Assembly (NCBI RefSeq): GCF_009826935.1
Contig: NZ_WUMN01000001.1
Coordinates: 930,001 to 994,000 of the forward strand
Direction of reading: 5' to 3'
Source of the DNA: Flavobacterium sp. Sd200
Lineage (GTDB): Bacteria; Bacteroidota; Bacteroidia; Flavobacteriales; Flavobacteriaceae
Length of the DNA stretch: 64,000 bases
Under the pieces are notes generated by a model that did not search any database, had not been told where the DNA came from, and saw nothing but the letters and a program-made list of their open reading frames with translations. Positions 28,156-37,243 of this stretch are shown piece by piece. The translations under genes were made by a program, and so were the position numbers. How positions within the stretch are numbered: position 1 is the stretch's first letter; every line of letters starts with the position of its first letter.

Positions 28156-30066
28156 CTATTCTATTTTTCCTTTTTTAATTTCCTCAATAATTTCAGGATT
28201 TAAAAGTGTAGTTGTATCACCGAAATTACTAAAGTCGCCCTCGGCAATTTTACGTAATATTCTCCTCATGATCTTGCCCGAGCGCGTTTTTGGAAGTCCG
28301 GAAACAAACTGTATTTTGTCAAGCTTGGCAATAGGTCCAATGTGGCTCGAAATATGCTCATTGATCTCTTTTTCAAGATTTTCTTTAACACGTCCTGCAC
28401 CTGATTCTTTAAGGATTATAAATCCGTAAAGTGCGCTACCCTTAACATCGTGAGGGAAACCAACAATAGCGGATTCGGCAACTGCAGGGTGCTCATTAAT
28501 AGCATCTTCAATTGGAGCTGTGCCCAGATTGTGGCCCGATACAATTACAACATCGTCTACACGCCCCGTGATTCTGTAATAGCCTACTTCATCGCGCAAC
28601 GCACCGTCTCCTGTAAAATATTTACCAGGGAAAGTACTAAAATAAGTATCTTTAAATCTTTGGTGGTCACCCCAAATGGTACGCGCCATGCCCGGCCAAG
28701 GAAATTTAATACAAAGACTTCCCACTACCTGGTTGCCTTCAATTTCATTACGCCTCTCATCCATAAGCACCGGCTGTACTCCCGGTAGCGGTAATGTTGC
28801 ATAGGTTGGTTTTGTTGGAGTAACGAACGGTAATGGAGATATCATTATACCACCTGTTTCAGTTTGCCACCATGTGTCTACAATTGGCGATTTCTTTTTA
28901 CCAACGTGGTCATTATACCAGTGCCATGCCTCTTCATTAATAGGCTCTCCTACTGACCCTATCACTTTAAGCGAACTAAGGTCATGTTTATCTACCCAAC
29001 TCCAGTTTTCTTTAGCCAACGAACGAATAGCAGTTGGTGCTGTATAGAACTGTGTAACCTTATGTTTGTCTATAACTTCCCAAAAACGTCCAAAATCAGG
29101 GTATGATGGTACACCTTCAAAAAGCACAGTAGTTGCACCGTTTAACAATGGTCCGTAAAGTATGTATGAGTGCCCTGTAATCCAGCCTATATCGGCAGTA
29201 CACCAGTAAATATCATTCTCTTCGTAAGCAAATATGTTTTTAAATGTATACGCTGCATAAACCATATAACCTGCTGTAGTGTGCAGCATTCCTTTTGGTT
29301 TCCCTGTAGAACCCGATGTGTATAGAATGAACAAAGGATCTTCAGCATCCATTATTTCGGCAACGTTGTTAGCAATAGCTTCGTCAAGAAGTGGCTGTAG
29401 CCATTGGTCACGCCCTTCTTTCATATTTATTTCTGCATTAGTACGTTTTACTACCAATACTTTCTCTACAGTTGGGCAGCTTTTAAGCGCCTCATCTACA
29501 ATTCCTTTAAGATCAATGGTTTTGCTGCCACGGTAGCCACCATCTGAGGTTATTACCATTTTACAGCCTGAATCGGTTACCCTGCTGGCTACCGCCGAAG
29601 CCGAGAAACCAGCAAATATTACAGAGTGTATAGCGCCAATTCTTGCACATGCCAGTACTGCTACGGCAAGTTCCGGTATCATTGGCAGGTATATACATAC
29701 CCTGTCTCCCTTTTTAATGCCTTGCTCACGTAAAACATTAGCCATTTTAGCTACACGATCGTACAGTTCGTTGTAGGTTATTTTTTGTGCCTCTTCATCA
29801 GGATTATTAGGTTCAAAAAGAATGGCAGTTTTATCGCCTCTTTTTGCCAAATGACGGTCTATACAGTTTTTTGTAATGTTAACCTTTGCATTAATAAACC
29901 ACTTTACATCGGCCTCCTGCATATCAAACTCTACAACTTTATCCCATTTTTGGTACCATGTAAAGTTTTCATCAGCTACTTTATCCCAAAACTTTCTGGG
30001 CTCTCTCACTGATTTATTATAGTGCTTAAAGTATTGTTCTAAGTTTTGTACCTGATAGTAACTCAT
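28156..30066 (-). CDS. acs: acetyl-CoA synthetase (acetate--CoA ligase)
   Basis: This 636-residue AMP-forming enzyme makes acetyl-CoA from acetate, ATP and CoA. It has the adenylation motif YTSGSTGKPKGM, WWQTETGG, YFTGDGALRDEVGYY and the C-terminal LPKTRSGKIMRR. Lys598 there is the residue whose acetylation switches off Acs in other bacteria. Length is standard for Acs. It is the last gene of a same-strand series: porin, MHS transporter, symporter-kinase, receiver. It has its own 129-bp upstream gap containing the 26-bp motif shared with the InsA-like regulator gene. Confidence 0.95.
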   Translation of the reverse strand: MSYYQVQNLEQYFKHYNKSVREPRKFWDKVADENFTWYQKWDKVVEFDMQEADVKWFINAKVNITKNCIDRHLAKRGDKTAILFEPNNPDEEAQKITYNELYDRVAKMANVLREQGIKKGDRVCIYLPMIPELAVAVLACARIGAIHSVIFAGFSASAVASRVTDSGCKMVITSDGGYRGSKTIDLKGIVDEALKSCPTVEKVLVVKRTNAEINMKEGRDQWLQPLLDEAIANNVAEIMDAEDPLFILYTSGSTGKPKGMLHTTAGYMVYAAYTFKNIFAYEENDIYWCTADIGWITGHSYILYGPLLNGATTVLFEGVPSYPDFGRFWEVIDKHKVTQFYTAPTAIRSLAKENWSWVDKHDLSSLKVIGSVGEPINEEAWHWYNDHVGKKKSPIVDTWWQTETGGIMISPLPFVTPTKPTYATLPLPGVQPVLMDERRNEIEGNQVVGSLCIKFPWPGMARTIWGDHQRFKDTYFSTFPGKYFTGDGALRDEVGYYRITGRVDDVVIVSGHNLGTAPIEDAINEHPAVAESAIVGFPHDVKGSALYGFIILKESGAGRVKENLEKEINEHISSHIGPIAKLDKIQFVSGLPKTRSGKIMRRILRKIAEGDFSNFGDTTTLLNPEIIEEIKKGKIE

Positions 30067-30131
30067 TGCGTTAGTTTTGTTTTGTTTTTTAAAGACTACG
30101 TAAATATATTAATGATATTTTTTAAATCCTA

Positions 30132-30157
30132 TATATTTATGCAAAAATAATATATAT
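30132..30157 (-). promoter_or_regulatory. candidate operator upstream of acs (26-bp shared motif)
   Basis: On the minus strand this 26-bp segment is identical to 37242-37267 at the start of the InsA-like gene. Its core TATTTTTGCATAAATA is a 16-bp near-palindrome centred on TGCA with one mismatched pair. It lies 66 bp upstream of the acs start codon, a suitable position for activator or repressor binding. Confidence 0.58.
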
Positions 30158-30195
30158 AACATTATAATTCAGCTATTTTTAGAAGTTTTTTAGTA

Positions 30196-30564
30196 TTACT
30201 TTTCTTCTAAAAGCAAATTGACTTCTTCTGTAAGTTTTTTAATCGAAAATGGCTTTGTTAAATATAGGTTTGCCCCTAATGATAATCCTTTTTCAATATC
30301 TGCCTCTTTGTTTTTTGCAGATAAGAATATAACCTTACAATTTTTAAGTCTCTGATTTTGTTTTATCTGTTCTAGCGTTGCATAACCATCTACATGAGGC
30401 ATCATTACATCGAGTATAATTACATCCGGAGAGTGTGTTTTTAGCAACTCCAGTGCTTCCTGTCCGTCGCGGGCTATATATACTTCAAAATTGTTCTTTT
30501 TAAAAGTATATTCCAGAGACATTACTATGTTAGGTTCATCGTCTACAATTAAGATCTTTTTCAT
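30196..30564 (-). CDS. stand-alone response regulator receiver protein (CheY-like)
   Basis: A single REC domain of 122 residues with the complete phosphorylation site: acidic pair Asp8/Asp9, phospho-acceptor Asp52 in ILDVMMP, Ser82 in FLSAK and Lys104 in LTKP. There is no output domain, so it cannot bind DNA itself. It follows the symporter-histidine kinase gene after 24 bp and is the natural receiver for it. In the gammaproteobacterial CrbSR system the equivalent partner carries a DNA-binding domain. Confidence 0.9.
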   Translation of the reverse strand: MKKILIVDDEPNIVMSLEYTFKKNNFEVYIARDGQEALELLKTHSPDVIILDVMMPHVDGYATLEQIKQNQRLKNCKVIFLSAKNKEADIEKGLSLGANLYLTKPFSIKKLTEEVNLLLEEK

Positions 30565-30588
30565 TTTGCATTTTGGTTTGTCGCGTGG

Positions 30589-33276
30589 TTAGTTATGTAT
30601 CGGTAATGTAAAAATAAGGCTGGCTCCCCCACTCTCACGGTTTTGAGCCCATATCCTACCTTTATGATATTCTATTATCTGTCGGCTTATAGCCAAGCCC
30701 AACCCACTGCCCACGGGTTTTTTAATGTTTTGGTTATTAGACTGATAAAATTTATCAAAAATAGTTTCAAGATCGTCCGGGTCTATGCCTTTACCATTAT
30801 CGTTTACCGTAGTTATGATATCTCTGTCATCTGCATTTATCGTGATAAAGATACTACCGTTTTGTTCAGGACAAAACTTTATGGCATTAGACACAAGATT
30901 TGTTATTACCTGTATTATTCTGTCCTCATCATAAAACGCATTTACAGTACCGCATTTTATCTGATGTATGGTTATGCCCTTGTTTTTTATGAGTTGTTGC
31001 AGGGGTTCAAGGGCTTTTTCCATTGTAGTGTCAAGATTATTCACCGTGGCATTCATGCGTTGTTTGCCGGTTTCAAACCTTTCAAGGTCAAGGATTTTGT
31101 CAATGAGCCTGTTAAGCCTGTCCGATTCGGATATTATATTCTGCAAAAACTGTTTTCTAAGCCCCTCGGGTATTTCGTCATCTTCATACAAAATTTCGCT
31201 GGCAGCTTTTATAGCTGTTATAGGCGTGCGCAACTCATGGGTAACGGTATCTAAAAACTCATCCTTTTGGCGGTCTTTAAACACCAGTTTTTCATTGGCA
31301 CGTTGCAATTCTTTAGTTGTAACTTTAAGTTTGTTGGAAGTATCCGTAAGTTTTTTATTAATGATGATATTCTCTTTAGATTCCTCCAGTATATTGAGCA
31401 GCTCCGGAAGCGTTATTTTGTCTTCCTTAACCACACTCGATATTAGTATCCTGGCTGATGCCGTACCTATGTGGCCTGTAAGTAAATTTTCGGCAAACTT
31501 AATAAGGCGTGCATCGGCTATGTTCTGGTTACGGTCTACATCATATTTTGCATGAAAAATATTTAATGCTCTTGCAGTGCGCTCTTCACCCAAAAAGCGG
31601 TTCAATACATTTTGTATCTCACTTGTATATGCAGTACCTTTCCATATAAAAGCGTTTTCGTGCATGGTTATGTATTTGTCTATATCTATAAACATTTCGG
31701 CATAATTGCGCTCCCTGTAATTACCCCTGAAAGTTACCGATACCACAAGAAAAGTAAAGATATTAGCGAACATGCTCCAAAATAATGCATGCGGAATTGG
31801 ATCAAGATAATCAAGGCCAAAAAGTTCAAAGGGTTTTAACATATCTATTCCGAAAAGGCCATTAGAAATAAAACTGCTGCCCATGTGCGATGCTCCTGTT
31901 GCATATGGAATCAGTAATGTAAAAGTACATACTGCAAAACCCATAGTAATTCCCCATATTGCACCAAGCCTTGAGCCACGCCTCCAGAGTATGGCTCCAA
32001 AAAAAGCAGGTGCAAGCTGCGCTATAATTACGAATGATACGAGCCCGATAGACACAAGGTTATAATCGAGCACTACCATTCTGTAAAGCAGATAGGCAAT
32101 TATGATAAGGCTAAAGATACCTATGCGCCTAATGTTTACAATGCGTCGCGTATTTTGTTCCGGGTTTACCGATTGTAATGTGCCTAAATATCCGTAAGGA
32201 ATCAATATGTTATTACTCAACATGGTAGACAGGCCAATGCAGGCAACCACGATCATGCTTATGGCGGCTGAGAACCCTCCTAAAAATACTAAGACCGTTA
32301 TAAATTGGTTGCCCATTAATTGAGGTATAAGCAGCGAATAGGTATCGGCGTTTACAAATTTTCCTTCAAAAATTATGTTACCTCCCCACGCTATAGGATA
32401 TACAAAAATATTTATAAGCAAAAGGTAAAGCGGGAAAAGCCACAATGCCGTGCGAACATGGCTTTCGCGATGATTTTCTATAACCGACATTTGGAACTGC
32501 CTTGGCAATAAAAATATGGCGAATAGCGAAAGAACACACAGTAAAAACCAATTAATGGCCTGTGGTATGCCGCCTATGGTGTTTTTCTCTGCAAAACTTT
32601 CTATGGCCGATGCCTGTGTGTAAATATCATCAAAACCATCGAATACAAAAAAGGTAACATAGAGCCCTACCAAAAGAAAGAAAAACAGCTTTAGTAACGA
32701 TTCCATAGCTACGGCTGTAACAATACCCTTACGCTTTTCGGATGCATCTACATAGCGGGTGCCATAGTAAGATGAAAATAATGCCAATGCAATGGCTACA
32801 TAAGTAGTTGTATCGCTAAAAAAAGCTGATGCCTGAGATGTTTTTGCTACTACGTGAAATGTTTCTGATATCGCTTTGAGCTGCAGTGCTATATAGGGTA
32901 ATATTCCCAATAGGCAAACCACTGATACTATAGCCCCTAAAAAACGACTGTTACCATAGCGAAGCGAAATAAAGTCGGCTATGCTCGATACTTTGTTGAT
33001 GCGTGATATACGGATAATACGTACAAGTATAAATATCCATGCAGGTATGCCTATTATTGGGCCAATATAAGTAGGCAGATAATTAAGGCCGGAGTTCGCA
33101 GCAACGCCTATACTACCATAGTATGTCCAGGCAGAACAATATACTGCAAGCGATAATGAATAAACATACGGGTTGTTTGTCCATTTACTGTTGCCTTTTT
33201 TTTCTGCCCAGTGTGCAACAAAAAATAAAAGCCCAAGATAAACCGCAAGAATAAGCAACAATACTATACTATTCAT
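30589..33276 (-). CDS. Na+/solute symporter-sensor histidine kinase fusion (CrbS-like)
   Basis: This 895-residue protein joins an SLC5-type sodium/solute symporter domain of about 13 TM helices (about 1-510; SAWTYYGSIG, ISLRYGNSRFLG, GGFSAAISMIVVA) to a cytoplasmic kinase. The STAC-like/linker region (about 515-650) is followed by HisKA (His in FLDTVTHELRTPI) and HATPase_c (DNGKGIDPDDLE, GSGLGLAISRQI). The architecture is that of CbrA/CrbS sensors, which couple transport or sensing of a substrate to phosphorelay; CrbS controls acs. Its start overlaps a small two-TM gene by 8 bp. Confidence 0.92.
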   Translation of the reverse strand: MNSIVLLLILAVYLGLLFFVAHWAEKKGNSKWTNNPYVYSLSLAVYCSAWTYYGSIGVAANSGLNYLPTYIGPIIGIPAWIFILVRIIRISRINKVSSIADFISLRYGNSRFLGAIVSVVCLLGILPYIALQLKAISETFHVVAKTSQASAFFSDTTTYVAIALALFSSYYGTRYVDASEKRKGIVTAVAMESLLKLFFFLLVGLYVTFFVFDGFDDIYTQASAIESFAEKNTIGGIPQAINWFLLCVLSLFAIFLLPRQFQMSVIENHRESHVRTALWLFPLYLLLINIFVYPIAWGGNIIFEGKFVNADTYSLLIPQLMGNQFITVLVFLGGFSAAISMIVVACIGLSTMLSNNILIPYGYLGTLQSVNPEQNTRRIVNIRRIGIFSLIIIAYLLYRMVVLDYNLVSIGLVSFVIIAQLAPAFFGAILWRRGSRLGAIWGITMGFAVCTFTLLIPYATGASHMGSSFISNGLFGIDMLKPFELFGLDYLDPIPHALFWSMFANIFTFLVVSVTFRGNYRERNYAEMFIDIDKYITMHENAFIWKGTAYTSEIQNVLNRFLGEERTARALNIFHAKYDVDRNQNIADARLIKFAENLLTGHIGTASARILISSVVKEDKITLPELLNILEESKENIIINKKLTDTSNKLKVTTKELQRANEKLVFKDRQKDEFLDTVTHELRTPITAIKAASEILYEDDEIPEGLRKQFLQNIISESDRLNRLIDKILDLERFETGKQRMNATVNNLDTTMEKALEPLQQLIKNKGITIHQIKCGTVNAFYDEDRIIQVITNLVSNAIKFCPEQNGSIFITINADDRDIITTVNDNGKGIDPDDLETIFDKFYQSNNQNIKKPVGSGLGLAISRQIIEYHKGRIWAQNRESGGASLIFTLPIHN

Positions 33277-33463
33277 AATACCTTTTTATTACAAATAATG
33301 ATAACAGTATTGATGCCGCCCATATCGAAAAAAAGTAAACATAAATGAGCGGGATCCCTCCTATAGATTGTGCACTGTCAAACAGTAACAGCAAAGGCAT
33401 ATTGAATGCTACTAAGAGCATAACAGCCAGAATAATAAGTTTTTGCTCGTGCCTTTTTTTCAT
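33269..33463 (-). CDS. small two-TM protein, possible symporter small subunit
   Basis: A 64-residue protein with two hydrophobic helices (about 9-28 and 37-60) joined by an IGGIPLIYVYF segment. It resembles the DUF4212-type small subunits encoded next to acetate symporters, which carry a similar IGGFPLGFWF-like stretch. It overlaps the symporter-kinase start by 8 bp, so the two are probably translated together. The small-subunit role is inferred from topology and place. Confidence 0.65.
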   Translation of the reverse strand: MKKRHEQKLIILAVMLLVAFNMPLLLLFDSAQSIGGIPLIYVYFFSIWAASILLSLFVIKRYYE

Positions 33464-33530
33464 AAGTGTTTATAATAGCCATAGCCTCCGCTTGCGGGGA
33501 GGCTACAGCAAATATTCAAAACTAAATTAA

Positions 33531-33752
33531 CTACACATTATCATATTCGCCTTTAACAGCATAAAACCCAAATATACCCAAGCCTGCTACAATTAGCGGT
33601 GTTAGTATAAATAGTATAATAATGCCAAACACAAGGTCTTCCTGTTTGCCCGATGAAAATTTAGGCAAACCAAATTCAAATATACAAAAGTAGGCGGCAG
33701 CTAAGGCAAGAGCCATCCATACTATTCCTAAAATTCTTTTTAATGCTTTCAT
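33531..33752 (-). CDS. small two-TM membrane protein (DUF6814-like)
   Basis: A 73-residue protein with helices at about 8-26 and 42-66 and a conserved-looking SGKQEDLVFGIIILF stretch between. It lies 12 bp downstream of the MHS transporter gene, and I recall similar proteins at this spot in other flavobacteria under the name DUF6814. Function unknown; an accessory subunit for the transporter is possible. Confidence 0.65.
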   Translation of the reverse strand: MKALKRILGIVWMALALAAAYFCIFEFGLPKFSSGKQEDLVFGIIILFILTPLIVAGLGIFGFYAVKGEYDNV

Positions 33753-33764
33753 AACTATAGTGTA

Positions 33765-35306
33765 TTAGTCGTGTTCTACGTTGTTTTTCGCTTTTAAATA
33801 TACCATACCTACCACAAAGCTAATGGCCGCTATTACAATAGGATACCATAACCCTTCAAGGTAAAACTCAGGATCGCCTGCATCTTTGGCTGTCGTTACA
33901 AAGTAGGTGGATATTGCCGGGAGCAATCCTCCAAAAATACCGTTACCTACGTGATATGGCAGTGACATCGAAGTATAACGAATCTTAACAGGGAACATCT
34001 CTACAAGGAATGCTGCTATCGGCCCATACACCATGGTCACAAATATTACCTGTATAAACACCAACAGTATCAACCACCAACGGTCACTATCATTAATAGT
34101 TATAGTAGTTTTTGTGTCGGCTTTTGCCTTGCCGTCTACCATAATCGGCTGTCCGTCTTTAAGGTGAACTGTTTTAACCTGAACCCATTTGGTACCGTCT
34201 TCAAACTCTTTTTTAGAGGTATATACAGAATCTATGGCTCCTTCGGCAGTTTCTTTTGTTATGCTTTCAACAGATGCTTTATCTACAAGCTCTGTTTTAG
34301 TTGTTATATCTGTCGTTTTATACATTGCAGTATAAATAGGCCTGTAAAGCAATATAGCTGCCAGCATACCTGTCATCATGATGGTCTTACGCCCAACCCT
34401 GTCGCTCAGCCATCCAAAGAACACAAAGAAAGGTGTTGCAATAAACAAAGCTATACCAAGTAATGCATCTACCTGCGAAGAATCAATAAACATAACTGTT
34501 TTAAGGAAGCTCATGGCATAGAACTGCCCGGTGTACCACACAACACCCTGCCCCATTGCCGCGCCAAATAGCGCAAGCAATACAAACTTAAGGTTGTACT
34601 TATTACCAAAACTTTCTTTTAAAGGGTTTGTTGTTGTCTTGCCCTCAGCTTTGGCTTTTGCAAATACAGGAGATTCGTGCATTTTCCTTCGGATAACATA
34701 AGATACCACTACCATTAGTATCGAAATAAGAAATGGTATCCTCCATCCCCAAAGGTCAAAGTCTTCTGCGCTCATGGCTGCTCTTGTAGCCAGTATAACC
34801 ATCAGCGATATAAAGAGGCCAAAAGTTGCCATGGTTTGAATCCAGGAGGTCCAGTAACCACGTTGGTTGTTAGGCGAGTGTTCTGCCACATACGTCGCCG
34901 CTCCGCCATATTCTCCACCCAAGGCAAGCCCCTGTAATAAGCGGAGTATCAGCACGGCGAGAGGTGCCCAGAAACCTATACTTTCATAACTGGGAATACA
35001 GCCTATTAAAAATGTTGCTCCACCCATTAGCAAAAGCGTTACCATAAAGGTATATTTTCGCCCAATAATATCGCCAAGACGGCCAAAGAACAATGCCCCA
35101 AATGGCCTTACAACAAAACCTGCGGCAAAGGTTGCCAGTGTAGAAAGAAACGCCGCCGTAGGATTATCGGCCGGGAAGAATTTGGTAGAGATTACAACGG
35201 CAAGGCTGCCGAAAATGTAAAAGTCATACCACTCTATAAGTGTACCGAGGGACGATGCGGTAATAACCTTCCAGATCCCTTTTGTAGATGTTTGCTCGTT
35301 ACTCAT
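33765..35306 (-). CDS. MFS transporter, metabolite:H+ symporter (MHS) family
   Basis: The 513-residue transporter has 12 TM helices. MHS hallmarks are present: GTLIEWYDFYIFG, RPFGALFFGRLGDIIGRK and LQGLALGGEYGGAATYVAEH. Members import proline/betaine, citrate, ketoglutarate or other carboxylates. A polar segment at about 330-410 (Lys/Glu/Thr-rich) lies between two late TM helices and makes the protein about 80 residues longer than typical. It lies 20 bp after the porin gene, so the two likely form an outer/inner membrane uptake pair for a carboxylate. Confidence 0.88.
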   Translation of the reverse strand: MSNEQTSTKGIWKVITASSLGTLIEWYDFYIFGSLAVVISTKFFPADNPTAAFLSTLATFAAGFVVRPFGALFFGRLGDIIGRKYTFMVTLLLMGGATFLIGCIPSYESIGFWAPLAVLILRLLQGLALGGEYGGAATYVAEHSPNNQRGYWTSWIQTMATFGLFISLMVILATRAAMSAEDFDLWGWRIPFLISILMVVVSYVIRRKMHESPVFAKAKAEGKTTTNPLKESFGNKYNLKFVLLALFGAAMGQGVVWYTGQFYAMSFLKTVMFIDSSQVDALLGIALFIATPFFVFFGWLSDRVGRKTIMMTGMLAAILLYRPIYTAMYKTTDITTKTELVDKASVESITKETAEGAIDSVYTSKKEFEDGTKWVQVKTVHLKDGQPIMVDGKAKADTKTTITINDSDRWWLILLVFIQVIFVTMVYGPIAAFLVEMFPVKIRYTSMSLPYHVGNGIFGGLLPAISTYFVTTAKDAGDPEFYLEGLWYPIVIAAISFVVGMVYLKAKNNVEHD

Positions 35307-35326
35307 TTGTTTAGTTAATTATAGTT

Positions 35327-36715
35327 TTACAGATAAATTTGAAGTTGTACTAAGAATTCTCCTTTTAAGCTTGATGAAGATGGGGTTGTATATACCGGCC
35401 TTGTAGAATATTGAGTAGTTATCTTGGCATGATGCCCATCTATATAAAAGTTAGATCCAATATCAAACTGGGCACTGGCTTTGTCGAGAGCATCAAAGTT
35501 TTTGTGGGTAAAAGCACCAAACGGCTGCACCCTTACTTTAGGCTTCTCACTTGAATCGGGAATAAGATAACCTGCCTGCGTGTACCATATTGTTCCGCTG
35601 CCAATAGTTGGCTGTGCGTTACCTGCTCCTGCAAGTGCCCTCGTGCCTGTAAAACCTGCATCAGGCACACCCACATTCATTATACCAAGGTCGCGCAGGT
35701 AGTTTGAACCAAAATCGTAGCTGTAAAACACGCTGTAAGCTGTTATCGCTGCTTTTTTAGTACCTATCGGCATATCTAAAAAAACATCTCCTGCAAACAG
35801 GTTTATATCGTGTTTATCCTGTGTACCGGCAGCATTGCGTGATCGGGTGCCATCGGGCGCCATATAAAAACCGGCTCCCACATTAAATACCTTTTTCGTG
35901 CCCACATAGCTACCCACTTTATAAGGCAACAGGTTGCTTTCGGTTTCAAGGAACTGGTATTCAAAATATCCTGCCTTGCTCCATTTTGTATTCCCACTAT
36001 TATCATAAGCAACACCTTCAGGCCTTACATAGCCGCCTCCCGTATTGGTTTCTAATACATTTATATTTGTAGCAAATGGTTTATTATAGCTAAGTCTGTA
36101 TTCAAACTTGCCATATTTACCTTTAGCAAATAAACCCATCTGGCGCGCAAACTGGTCAGAGTTTTCAATAAGAGGCCAGTTGAATATAGGAGCATCAGCA
36201 GCAAGATAGTTTAACGTAGAAGACATTGTCATACGGGAAAGTCCCATATAGTAATGCAAACCACCACCCAGGCTCAGGCTGAATTTTCCGCTCTCTCCCG
36301 GAAGTATTACAGCATACTCGTTCCATGCATCATGAAAAAAGATACCGGGTTTTTTAGCAGCACCATATCCGCCTGTGCCTACAGTACTTGCAGCTCCACC
36401 ATTGGTAAATGTTTGGTTATTAATACCAAAATGTGCAAGCACCATATATCGTTTAGATATTTGTGCATATAATAACATACGAAGCCTGCGGCTGCCAATA
36501 TCGGTACTGGAAGTAGCTGCCTCGCCGTTTATCATGGTGCCGGGATTCATTTCGGAAGAGCGGAACCATATCTGGTTCCAAACTATAGCACGCATATATT
36601 TTGTGCCCGTAGAGTCTAGGTTAAACTTTAAACCCGACCCGTATTCTGAAGATCCCTGCGAAAAACCTGTCCAGGAAAACAGGAGTAAACCCGCGATGAT
36701 GGATAATTTTTTCAT
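35327..36715 (-). CDS. outer-membrane beta-barrel porin-like protein
   Basis: The 462-residue protein has a signal peptide ending SWTGFSQ. A long series of alternating polar/aromatic beta strands (FEYRLSYNKPF, YFEYQFLET, FLVQLQIYL at the very end) fits an outer-membrane barrel of the phosphate-selective-porin-like kind. It heads the transcription unit with the MHS transporter, so it probably admits the same solute. Its upstream region carries a 14-bp sequence matching the acs/InsA motif at 13 positions. Confidence 0.78.
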   Translation of the reverse strand: MKKLSIIAGLLLFSWTGFSQGSSEYGSGLKFNLDSTGTKYMRAIVWNQIWFRSSEMNPGTMINGEAATSSTDIGSRRLRMLLYAQISKRYMVLAHFGINNQTFTNGGAASTVGTGGYGAAKKPGIFFHDAWNEYAVILPGESGKFSLSLGGGLHYYMGLSRMTMSSTLNYLAADAPIFNWPLIENSDQFARQMGLFAKGKYGKFEYRLSYNKPFATNINVLETNTGGGYVRPEGVAYDNSGNTKWSKAGYFEYQFLETESNLLPYKVGSYVGTKKVFNVGAGFYMAPDGTRSRNAAGTQDKHDINLFAGDVFLDMPIGTKKAAITAYSVFYSYDFGSNYLRDLGIMNVGVPDAGFTGTRALAGAGNAQPTIGSGTIWYTQAGYLIPDSSEKPKVRVQPFGAFTHKNFDALDKASAQFDIGSNFYIDGHHAKITTQYSTRPVYTTPSSSSLKGEFLVQLQIYL

Positions 36716-36800
36716 GGTTAATAATAGGATTTAGGTGAACGAATGTTTGTTTCTTTCCTCTAAATTCTAAAATTTTAACCATTGAATGCTAATATTAATA

Positions 36801-36814
36801 TATATTTATGTAAA
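36801..36814 (-). promoter_or_regulatory. porin-promoter copy of the acs/InsA motif (13 of 14 match)
   Basis: On the minus strand TTTACATAAATATA matches the right part of the 26-bp motif (TTTGCATAAATATA) with one change. It lies 86 bp upstream of the porin start codon and downstream of the InsA-like gene. Confidence 0.42.
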
Positions 36815-36823
36815 GTGGTATAG

Positions 36824-37243
36824 TTAATCTTTAAAACGCTCCCATTTTATAAGCATAAATTTATCGCCAAGCTCAGTAATGATCATACCTGCACCCGATA
36901 ATTGCTGCTTGTTTTTAAGATATTCTACAAGCTCTAAGTGGTTAAAAATCTTATATGTAGGATGATAATCACCATGGGATGGCTTGGTGATATTAAATTC
37001 CTTAACCCAGTTGCTGATAGTAACGTGGGAGACACCCAAAATACGCTCAATTTCTCTGTAGCTAAGTCCTTCCAGATATAGTTGCAATGCCTTAGTAACA
37101 TAGTAGTTATCTATCTTTTTGCCTAGTTTGTTTACCGTAAAATAGTATTTGCATTTTTTGCATAAATACCTTTGTTTATCGTTAACCACGCCGCTTTTAA
37201 CAATCTGATCGTTTTGGCACTTTGGGCAGGCTAAAATATCCAT
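36824..37243 (-). CDS. IS1 InsA-like zinc-ribbon/HTH protein, probably domesticated regulator
   Basis: The 139-residue protein starts with a zinc ribbon (CPKCQ at 6-10 and CKKCKYYF at about 28-35), as in IS1/IS1595 transposase N-termini. An HTH (about 55-90; LYLEGLSYREIERILGVSHV) follows, with a C-terminal 45 residues unlike a transposase. There is no DDE domain, no insB partner and no inverted terminal repeats nearby, so it is not a working IS. It heads the acetate/porin gene series and has the 26-bp motif over its own start codon. A DNA-binding regulatory role is inferred. Confidence 0.72.
   Translation of the reverse strand: MDILACPKCQNDQIVKSGVVNDKQRYLCKKCKYYFTVNKLGKKIDNYYVTKALQLYLEGLSYREIERILGVSHVTISNWVKEFNITKPSHGDYHPTYKIFNHLELVEYLKNKQQLSGAGMIITELGDKFMLIKWERFKD

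Noticed and set aside
30643-31254. 203-codon frame opposite the symporter-kinase gene
   Set aside because: It is antisense to conserved kinase motifs, with no signal or family match.
36824-37243. Active IS1 element
   Set aside because: Only an InsA-like part is present; there is no InsB, target duplication or terminal repeats in the flanks.
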